From positions 1 through 49,145 of the IMG/VR virus record IMGVR_UViG_3300042484_002676: 49,145 bases of DNA; one strand, 5' to 3'. The first letter of the stretch is position 1. Each line of letters begins with the position of its first letter. The position numbers and the translations under genes are program-made. Positions 43,706 through 49,145 of the stretch are shown here, one piece after another. The stretch comes from a virus. The notes under the pieces are model-generated. The model did not search any database, had not been told where the DNA came from, and saw only the letters and a list, made by a program, of their open reading frames with translations.

Positions 43706-44445
43706 TTTGAAAGAAGTTTAATAAAAAAGTAGCTACCGTCGAATTCACCTCTCGCTACTGCCAGATTGTTTAGTCTAATATTATCATGGTGATTTTTGTG
43801 CAAGGTGCTCCCACCAGATATCCAACTTAAAATTTTATTATTTCGGCTAGTGAACTCTGACCCGTTTTTGTGGTGCAAAAATGCATTTACTAACATTTCG
43901 CTATGAAATGTTAAGGCACATCCTAACAATGTGCCGGTGAACACGTTGAAATCTAAGATTAGTAATATCAATAGTCCAATCAAAACAATGTGCTTGGAGT
44001 ATTTATTAATGGTCAATAAAGTTGTATCTCTTAATAAATCTTTAACTGTAATTAAATTAAACTCTCGTAAATTGAATAACCATAATATATAGGCATGTAG
44101 TAACCCATCAGAAGGTGTATGGGGGTCATTTATCGTATCGCTATTTGAGTGATGTTGTCTATGTATTTGAGCCCAAGTAACAGGTCCGCCCATTAATCCA
44201 AAACAGCTTAATATTGCAATAAAATATTTTATCACATTGTTTTTTGGTGTCCAGTTTTTGTGAGCGAATAACTTATGAGTTCCCGCCTGTATACCTAACC
44301 AATATATAAGAACATAACTAATAGCCATGGATAATAGAGTAACAATCCAATTCGACACATAAAATAAAGAAATTATCATAGCGAATTGTAGTGGTAGGTT
44401 AAACCAAAAATAGTATTGTCGGCTTTCTGTCTTTAAAGAACTCAT
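43702..44445 (-). CDS. Membrane fatty-acid desaturase-like protein 5
   Basis: The most divergent desaturase (247 aa from the chosen start). The boxes are still complete: HKLFAH (57-62), HRQHH (95-99) with SDTINDPHTP, and HKNHH (216-220). The third box sits in STLHKNHHDN instead of GEGWHNNHH, and the last 25 residues lack the WWEID tail, so substrate or reaction may differ. The start at 44445 is preferred to an upstream in-frame codon because it forms the same ATGA overlap with desaturase 6 as every other junction in this operon. Confidence 0.88.
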   Translation of the reverse strand: MSSLKTESRQYYFWFNLPLQFAMIISLFYVSNWIVTLLSMAISYVLIYWLGIQAGTHKLFAHKNWTPKNNVIKYFIAILSCFGLMGGPVTWAQIHRQHHSNSDTINDPHTPSDGLLHAYILWLFNLREFNLITVKDLLRDTTLLTINKYSKHIVLIGLLILLILDFNVFTGTLLGCALTFHSEMLVNAFLHHKNGSEFTSRNNKILSWISGGSTLHKNHHDNIRLNNLAVARGEFDGSYFFIKLLSK

Positions 44446-45209
44446 TTTAAAAATCTTTCTACTAAAAAAGCACATAAATCCCATTCGAATGGTTTTTTAG
44501 TAAATGCAAAGTCATACTCTCCCGGTTTAGCATGATGGTTATTATGCAAACCTTCTCCCAATGTCAGCCAATTCCACATATGACTATTAACCGTAGAATC
44601 TGTGGTTTCAAAATTTCTATAACCCTGACTAGGCAAATGCAGAGGTAAACTTAATACGGCTGAAGACCACCAACTAAAACCAGCAGGCAACATATAGCAA
44701 AATAACACCAGTTTAGGATCGATCAATGCTAACAACAGGATGTATAAAAAGATTACTGCAAAATAATATTTGTGTAACCACATTAATGTTGGGTTTCGTA
44801 GCAAGTCTTTTATACTTCCTACAGAAGTCTTCTCAGAAGGATCTTCTTTATACCAATGCCAAAAACTTCTCCAATACCCTATCTCATGGGGACTGTGTAA
44901 ATCCTTGCCGTTATCACTATTAGCATGGTGATATCTATGTACAGTTACATATTGTAGAGTACTACCAGTAGTGCTTAATGTAGCAAGTAAGGCAATAAAC
45001 TTTTCCTTCCATTCAGACATCTTGAAACTCTTATGTGTAAAGTAACGGTGTTGACCGATACTAGCGCCGAATTTACTAACAAACAGAATTCCAAATAGTG
45101 CTGCTAGGTAATACCCTAGGCTATTTACATATATTAGATATATAACTATTGGAATTATAGCCCATGTATTTAATTGTTGTATAATTCTAAGCAAGATAGT
45201 ATTGTTCAT
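44442..45209 (-). CDS. Membrane fatty-acid desaturase-like protein 6
   Basis: Desaturase of 255 aa with HRYFTH (54-59), HRYHH (91-95) followed by SDNGKDLHSP, and HNNHH (222-226) in GEGLHNNHH. Leu replaces Pro in the DPHSP motif. Three to four membrane-spanning stretches are visible (residues about 17-50, 70-90, 145-185). The GYRNFETTDSTVNS loop before the third box resembles that of desaturase 1. ATGA overlaps on both sides. Confidence 0.9.
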   Translation of the reverse strand: MNNTILLRIIQQLNTWAIIPIVIYLIYVNSLGYYLAALFGILFVSKFGASIGQHRYFTHKSFKMSEWKEKFIALLATLSTTGSTLQYVTVHRYHHANSDNGKDLHSPHEIGYWRSFWHWYKEDPSEKTSVGSIKDLLRNPTLMWLHKYYFAVIFLYILLLALIDPKLVLFCYMLPAGFSWWSSAVLSLPLHLPSQGYRNFETTDSTVNSHMWNWLTLGEGLHNNHHAKPGEYDFAFTKKPFEWDLCAFLVERFLK

Positions 45210-45967
45210 AACTTCTTAATCATAAAAATTTTTTCGATCAATATGCCAGGAAAATCAAATTGTCCCTTAGCCATAACATATGAATATGCACCGGGGTTGT
45301 GGTGATGATTGTTATGATATCCCTCATTCCATGTTAACCATTTTAAAAATGTGTTGTTACTACTATTATCCTTAGTATTGAAGGGTCGTGTCCCAAACTC
45401 TGGCCTATGTCCTAATACATTGACTAATCCAGCTGCAATGAAATTATAAATCACATTAAAACTTAAAAAATACCCAGTGAGTTCAACCCCTAATGTAACT
45501 AACAATAATATCAGTAACGCTATATTTAAAAGAAAATAATTTCTGTGTATCCACTTGTGTACCGGGTCTTTTATTAAATCTGACACTAACTTAGCTTCAA
45601 TGCTGTAATTTTTATTTCGCACGTAGAATACAACTTTCCACCATGGTGTAGTAATGTGTGGGTCTCGTTCAGTATCACTGAATGCGTGATGTTGTCTATG
45701 AATTCCTGAATACGTTATGCTTGATCCATATAATAAAGGGGTGCTAAAAAAATGTAAAATCATTTCTTTAAATTTTGTCGTCTTGTAGCTCTTATGACAC
45801 CACAGTCTATGCAATGCAACTTCATTACCAATTGCATTAAAAAATTTCGCAACGGCCCAACCGAATAGAAGAAAGTACCAATCAAAATGAGCCACTAGTG
45901 TATACGATACTATAATAGCATGTACTGCTATCATAAACATTAATTTTGCGTGAAACGATACCTTCAT
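45206..45967 (-). CDS. Membrane fatty-acid desaturase-like protein 7
   Basis: Desaturase of 253 aa, the copy most like classical bacterial delta-9 enzymes by eye: EVALHRLWCHKSYK (box 53-58), HRQHH (90-94) with SDTERDPHIT, NVLGHRPEFGTR, and NEGYHNNHHHNPGAY (box 218-222). The NExxHNxHH context is the usual family form. It lacks the WWEID tail. It is overlapped by desaturases 8 and 6 by 4 bp each. Substrate unknown. Confidence 0.91.
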   Translation of the reverse strand: MKVSFHAKLMFMIAVHAIIVSYTLVAHFDWYFLLFGWAVAKFFNAIGNEVALHRLWCHKSYKTTKFKEMILHFFSTPLLYGSSITYSGIHRQHHAFSDTERDPHITTPWWKVVFYVRNKNYSIEAKLVSDLIKDPVHKWIHRNYFLLNIALLILLLVTLGVELTGYFLSFNVIYNFIAAGLVNVLGHRPEFGTRPFNTKDNSSNNTFLKWLTWNEGYHNNHHHNPGAYSYVMAKGQFDFPGILIEKIFMIKKL

Positions 45968-46716
45968 TTTTTAATCATCCTAATGAACAAACCCGGCGGG
46001 TCAATTTCCCACCATTTTTCTCCCTGTTTCCAAGACCCGGGATGGGCATGGTGATTATTGTGCCAACCTTCACCTAGACTTAGAATATTAGCAATCCAAC
46101 TATTTTTCGAAGTATCTTTTGTTTGATGTGTTTCGTATCCATGGATGTGTCCAATGACCGTAACAGATGCGACACCGTTTAAACAGCCGGTTGCGGGAAT
46201 CGCATATGCGAAAATTATTAAAAGTGGATCGATAATGGCTAAAATAATTACATATAAGAAAATTACCTTGAAGTAGTGCTTATGTAAAAAAACGATGACG
46301 GGATCTTTAATAACATCAGCAATGTACTTTCTTGAAATATCGACTCTTTTCCAGTTATACGTGTATGCTTTAAACCACCCTATATGTCTTGGACTGTGAG
46401 GATCCATCTCAGTGTCGGCATGTTGGTGGTGATATCGATGTACCGCTACCCAACTAATAATAGATCCTAATGTTGCTAAAGTGCCAACTACTGCTAAAAT
46501 TATCTCCATTGGTCTGTTAGTTTTATAGGAACGGTGGCTAAAATATCTATGGAATCCGGCATTTGCGCCTACTATTCCAAATAGAAGAAAACTAAAAATA
46601 GCTATACTAGCATAATACATCCCAGGATGTAATACCAAGTAGACAATGCCAACACAACTTAGAGTCGCATTTAACAGTTGCAATAGTTTTATTTGATGAT
46701 TAAAGTTTCGTCGCAT
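45964..46716 (-). CDS. Membrane fatty-acid desaturase-like protein 8
   Basis: First gene of the five-gene operon (250 aa from the chosen start). The boxes are HRYFSH (56-61), HRYHH (93-97) with ADTEMDPHSP, and HNNHH (219-223) in GEGWHNNHHAHPGSW, ending KWWEIDPPGLFIRMIKK. The start ATG at 46716 is taken because it is the first ATG and lies just after AATAAATA; a TTG at 46749 would add 11 residues but has no ribosome binding site. The next gene overlaps by 4 bp. Confidence 0.89.
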   Translation of the reverse strand: MRRNFNHQIKLLQLLNATLSCVGIVYLVLHPGMYYASIAIFSFLLFGIVGANAGFHRYFSHRSYKTNRPMEIILAVVGTLATLGSIISWVAVHRYHHQHADTEMDPHSPRHIGWFKAYTYNWKRVDISRKYIADVIKDPVIVFLHKHYFKVIFLYVIILAIIDPLLIIFAYAIPATGCLNGVASVTVIGHIHGYETHQTKDTSKNSWIANILSLGEGWHNNHHAHPGSWKQGEKWWEIDPPGLFIRMIKK

Positions 46717-46720
46717 CTTG

Positions 46721-46728
46721 TATTTATT
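46721..46728 (-). promoter_or_regulatory. Late promoter of the five-desaturase operon
   Basis: AATAAATA on the minus strand, 4 nt from the ATG of desaturase 8, with no Shine-Dalgarno between. It is one base tighter than the other promoter-to-ATG cases, so leaderless initiation here is less certain. Confidence 0.4.
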
Positions 46729-46748
46729 TAAAACATAGAATACCTTCA

Positions 46749-46756
46749 AATAAATA
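46749..46756 (+). promoter_or_regulatory. Late promoter of the 201-codon gene and PP-loop 4
   Basis: AATAAATA is followed by AAGGGAAG at 46762-46769 and ATG at 46776. Unlike the opposite-strand start 60 bp away, this gene has a clear ribosome binding site. Confidence 0.5.
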
Positions 46757-46775
46757 TAGCAAAGGGAAGTTAATA

Positions 46776-47381
46776 ATGTTCAACGTGGTTTGTTTGTATG
46801 TAGATGAATCTACAAATGGTATATTAAGGTGTGTGGCTTTTGACGGTACTTTTGTTCCTCCGGATTTTTATCCTGCAAGAGTGCCAGGCTACAGTACCAA
46901 GTATCACATGATAAGAGAATATTCCCGCGCAATAACAAATGAATATTATTTATATGAATATGATTTAACGTACGGAGTCAAAAAACACGGTAAATTACCA
47001 ACCCAAGAAGAATTAGATAATATTTTAATTTTAAATAAGAAATTTGAGTGTATTGAAATTTTGTTTAGGACAATGGTCACTTTTAATAAAACAACAGTCA
47101 ATGACTTTTATCATTCAGAAATGGTTAAAAGTATCATTGATTATGAAATGAAAAATGAATTAGCCGGTGACTCTGGTAGCTTAACTGATTTTCTAATGAA
47201 TGAACAACAATTAGATTTTTCTACTTTTAAGACACTACACGATTTACAATCTAAGTTTATTTATGAAAAAAAGAAGGACTTATACAAGAGTATGATGATC
47301 GGACAGACTAATATATTTAATAGTTCACAACCATCAGTAGAGCTTACATCTGAATTATTCAGAACATATTATCTAAAATAA
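46776..47381 (+). CDS. Unknown protein of the desaturase locus (201 aa)
   Basis: Not recognised. The N-terminal third is beta-rich (MFNVVCLYVDESTNG; ILRCVAFDGTFVPPDFYPAR), the middle is Tyr-rich (REYSRAITNEYYLYEYDLTYG), and the rest is helical and charged (FYHSEMVKSIIDYEMKNELAG). No signal peptide, membrane segment or metal motif is seen. It lies 1 nt before PP-loop 4 and opposite the five-desaturase operon, so it may be an accessory or substrate-binding protein of the pathway; this is positional inference. Confidence 0.65.
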   Translation: MFNVVCLYVDESTNGILRCVAFDGTFVPPDFYPARVPGYSTKYHMIREYSRAITNEYYLYEYDLTYGVKKHGKLPTQEELDNILILNKKFECIEILFRTMVTFNKTTVNDFYHSEMVKSIIDYEMKNELAGDSGSLTDFLMNEQQLDFSTFKTLHDLQSKFIYEKKKDLYKSMMIGQTNIFNSSQPSVELTSELFRTYYLK

Positions 47382-47382
47382 A

Positions 47383-48414
47383 ATGTCATTATTACTATTT
47401 TTTCCGCAAATAAGCAGCTTATTTAAACCACATCATTGGACAGGATCTATGAACATTCATAATCCTCCTCTATATTCTACTATTAGTAGGTGCGAGTACA
47501 AACCTGATATTTTTGATTATAAATTAGTAGTGCCCTCTATATCAGAAGTTGCCGAGTATGATAAACATACTCATAGTTTTTCTGACCTCATGGACCTTCG
47601 TAGTTTGGATTTACTCAGTAAACAAGAGCGATGTTTTATACTTTATAGCGGTGGGGTTGATAGTACTGGTTTAATGGTTAGTATTATGAAAAACTGGTCT
47701 AAAGAGGATCAGAAAAGAGTAACTATCGTATGCACCCCTCATAGTTACTATGAGTTCCCAGACTTCTTTAAAGTGTTGAATAAAAATTTCACAATAGAAT
47801 TGTGTAAAAATAGTTATAAAACCTACACTAATCGCGGTATTTTAGTTACAGGAATACAAGCAGACCTTTTGTTCCCCCATAGTTGGTGGCAAGATAAAGC
47901 ATGGAATCTAGGGGAAGATGTTGTGTTTGGTAACTATAAGGACAAGATGCCCTTATTATTTGAATATATGTTTCCAAATTTTGGAAAAAAAGTGTTTGAA
48001 TACTACCATGAGATAGTAGTTAACCCTGTATACGAAATTAATAATGTTGCTGATTTTTGCTACTGGTTTTGGTTTTCTCAATATTACCAAAAAGTAGCAT
48101 TATTATTATGGCAGGCCCAAGGCGCGATAGATGATAAACCGATGTTTGACAGGATTTTTAATTTTTACGATTGGCCTATGTTTGAAACTTGGAGTATTGC
48201 TAACGCAAAAGCTATTGTGACCTCTGAATTGCCACTAGTTAAGAAGTCCTTAAAGGATTATATAGTTCAATACACTCATTTACCTGACTATTATTATAAA
48301 CCTAAAGTTCCTAGCAACGGAAACACTCATAGCGGCAACCGATATAATATCGGTTTAGACGAAGATTGGAATTTGATTTCTATGCAGGAATCTCTAAAGT
48401 ATTTGAAAAATTAA
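47383..48414 (+). CDS. Stand-alone PP-loop ATPase 4, asparagine synthetase-like
   Basis: A 343-aa protein. SGGVDST is at 89-95 (CFILYSGGVDSTGLMV). It is the copy most like the C-terminal domain of asparagine synthetase B: the segment GILVTGIQADLLFPHSWW matches the place of the GxGxDExFxGY loop, though the acidic pair is reduced to Asp, and MFDRIFNFYDWPMFETWSIAN matches the late helical region. No N-terminal glutaminase (no Cys2 nucleophile) is present, so it would need free ammonia or another nucleophile, as in beta-lactam synthetase-like enzymes. It ends by sharing TTAA with the convergent next gene. Confidence 0.78.
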   Translation: MSLLLFFPQISSLFKPHHWTGSMNIHNPPLYSTISRCEYKPDIFDYKLVVPSISEVAEYDKHTHSFSDLMDLRSLDLLSKQERCFILYSGGVDSTGLMVSIMKNWSKEDQKRVTIVCTPHSYYEFPDFFKVLNKNFTIELCKNSYKTYTNRGILVTGIQADLLFPHSWWQDKAWNLGEDVVFGNYKDKMPLLFEYMFPNFGKKVFEYYHEIVVNPVYEINNVADFCYWFWFSQYYQKVALLLWQAQGAIDDKPMFDRIFNFYDWPMFETWSIANAKAIVTSELPLVKKSLKDYIVQYTHLPDYYYKPKVPSNGNTHSGNRYNIGLDEDWNLISMQESLKYLKN

Positions 48415-48767
48415 TTCCTTTCAAAAAAATCACCGGACTCTATAACAATGTTGTCTGGACTTAATATTTTCCAAAATAAATGCGTTCTGATGATACCGTT
48501 TTCAGCGCAATATAAAGATGCCTTTATGTTAGTGGTCTCTAAGTCCGGTGATGAATAAATTTCAGAAGTGGTGTACTCATTAACTATATTAAATTCACTA
48601 GTTCTTGTTAGGGTCAATTGATCTAATGATTCTTCATAAGTGGTACTTATAAATATACCGTTATCACTCCAAATTTGCAAAGTTGCTAGATCGTCTTGGT
48701 CAAGTTGGTACCATTGTATATTTATATTTGGTCTTACTAATACTCGTATTAATTGTAGTCTGTTCAT
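48411..48767 (-). CDS. Unknown small protein (118 aa)
   Basis: Not recognised. It is a beta-rich protein (IRVLVRPNINIQWYQL; GIFISTTYEESLDQLTLTRT; IIRTHLFWKIL) with no membrane segment. The start at 48767 is chosen over one at 48863 because GGAG lies 8 nt upstream and a late promoter lies just before that; the longer frame would run through both and into a plus-strand promoter. Convergent with PP-loop 4, stops overlapping. Confidence 0.65.
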   Translation of the reverse strand: MNRLQLIRVLVRPNINIQWYQLDQDDLATLQIWSDNGIFISTTYEESLDQLTLTRTSEFNIVNEYTTSEIYSSPDLETTNIKASLYCAENGIIRTHLFWKILSPDNIVIESGDFFERN

Positions 48768-48787
48768 TTTATGCTCCGTTAATCTAT

Positions 48788-48795
48788 TATTTATC
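48788..48795 (-). promoter_or_regulatory. Late promoter of the 118-codon gene
   Basis: GATAAATA on the minus strand, 20 nt before the ATG at 48767, with GGAG in between. It supports the shorter start of that gene. Confidence 0.5.
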
Positions 48796-48856
48796 ATATT
48801 TGTAATTGTTGTGTCTGTATTAATTTTGATTTTGGGCAGATAGTTGAAAAAAAGTG

Positions 48857-48885
48857 TTGACAACTATTCCTATCTCTGTTATACT
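48857..48885 (+). promoter_or_regulatory. Sigma70-type promoter, copy A
   Basis: A perfect TTGACA (48857-48862), 17-bp spacer, TATACT (48880-48885). A strong host-polymerase promoter of the kind used for early phage genes, pointing right. Confidence 0.85.
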
Positions 48886-48953
48886 TCAGTCATGAATTGA
48901 GAAATCGATTCAGAAAAGAATTTTTGAAGTTGGGTAGATAGTTGAAAAAGGTG

Positions 48954-48982
48954 TTGACACTAATTCAATTCTCTGTTATACT
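48954..48982 (+). promoter_or_regulatory. Sigma70-type promoter, copy B
   Basis: TTGACA (48954-48959), 17-bp spacer, TATACT (48977-48982), 97 bp after copy A and in the same direction. Downstream, AAGGC (49000-49004) and GCCTT (49016-49020) form a weak stem followed by seven T at 49030-49036, a possible attenuator. Confidence 0.85.
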
Positions 48983-49059
48983 TCAGCATGAATTAACAAA
49001 AGGCACAAAAAAAGCGCCTTAAAAGACAATTTTTTTAACCAGGACTAAATAGATTTACT

Positions 49060-49145
49060 ATGAAAAACATTTGCATTCAATCGCTAAAACATACGGGTCA
49101 GTGGCAGATAGCCTCTTTGACACCAGTGTTAGCCTTTGTGGGTAA
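49060..49145 (+). CDS. Start of a rightward open frame, cut by the window end
   Basis: ATG at 49060 opens 28 codons to the edge (starts MKNICIQSLKHTGQWQ). The upstream AGGA is 14 nt away, which is far, so the start is not secure. It lies just below two strong early-type promoters, where an early gene is expected. Function cannot be judged. Confidence 0.4.
   Translation, partial: MKNICIQSLKHTGQWQIASLTPVLAFVG

Larger units (their letters stand above)
48834..48994 (+). repeat. Two copies of a 63-65-bp promoter-bearing repeat
   Basis: Copy A (about 48834-48898) begins GGGCAGATAGTTGAAAA and ends CATGAATT; copy B (about 48932-48994) begins GGGTAGATAGTTGAAAA and ends CATGAATT. Both contain the -35 and -10 described separately. 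The spacer centres differ. Confidence 0.75.

Noticed and set aside
34366-46716. A standard bacterial polyyne biosynthesis cluster
   Set aside because: Several desaturases are present, but there is no acyl carrier protein, acyl-AMP ligase, thioesterase or rubredoxin in the window. Only the repeated-desaturation idea is kept.
47383-48414. Complete asparagine synthetase B
   Set aside because: The N-terminal glutaminase domain with Cys2 is absent, and the GxGxDE loop is altered. Only the synthetase half is similar.
48768-48863. N-terminal 32-codon extension of the 118-codon minus-strand gene
   Set aside because: It would run through a late promoter, the GGAG site and the -35 of an opposite-strand promoter. 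The shorter start has a proper ribosome binding site.
1-49145. Integration or prophage signs, rRNA or tRNA genes
   Set aside because: No integrase, attachment-site duplication, tRNA-like cloverleaf or rRNA segment was noticed. A tRNA scan by program could still find a short tRNA that I missed.

Overview
The window looks like part of a large, AT-rich, lytic T4-like myovirus genome. The evidence is a set of tail and fibre genes, a PAAR spike protein, class Ia ribonucleotide reductase genes with a free-standing GIY-YIG endonuclease beside nrdB, a phage glutaredoxin, very tight gene packing with many 4-bp ATGA overlaps, and repeated T4-type late promoter sequences (variants of TATAAATA, with no -35 box). 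I see no integrase, no rRNA and no tRNA. The IscU, AhpC and AhpD genes look proteobacterial, which suggests an aquatic proteobacterial host; that is inference. 

Region 1 (1-10465): the tail of a truncated structural gene, then one 3451-codon repetitive fibre gene with three nearly identical modules of about 585 bp. Region 2 (10479-20259): thirteen tandem LamG/concanavalin-like proteins, mostly joined by ATGA overlaps and interrupted once by an 88-codon gene with its own late promoter. They share an N-terminal signature (SGL..LDA.NPRSYPGSG) and a C-terminal one (QNFNA.RGRYG), and differ in between. Region 3 (20269-25077): a small unknown gene, nrdA, nrdB, a GIY-YIG homing endonuclease on the minus strand, and glutaredoxin. 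Region 4 (25077-29866): a small beta-strand protein, PAAR spike tip, two large virion proteins and a SleB-type cell-wall hydrolase. Region 5 (29859-32766): small phage genes, a complete IscU, a small Cys4 protein, then AhpC and AhpD, closed by a perfect 10-bp-stem hairpin. 

Region 6 (32814-48767) is the striking part: about 16 kb in seven short transcription units. It holds eight membrane fatty-acid-desaturase-like di-iron proteins, all with complete histidine boxes, four stand-alone PP-loop (SGGxDS) ATPases, a Rieske non-haem oxygenase, a 2-oxoglutarate/Fe(II) oxygenase, a radical SAM enzyme, a cupin, one or two acetyltransferase-like proteins and two unknowns. Units are arranged in divergent pairs that share short promoter regions and in convergent pairs whose stop codons overlap. 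Five desaturases form one operon with a 4-bp ATGA overlap at every junction. I infer a phage-encoded, oxygen- and iron-dependent pathway that modifies acyl chains or builds a small molecule; its product cannot be read from sequence. IscU, AhpC and AhpD upstream could support it by supplying Fe-S clusters and removing peroxides. The window ends with two tandem host-like sigma70 promoters and the start of another open frame.
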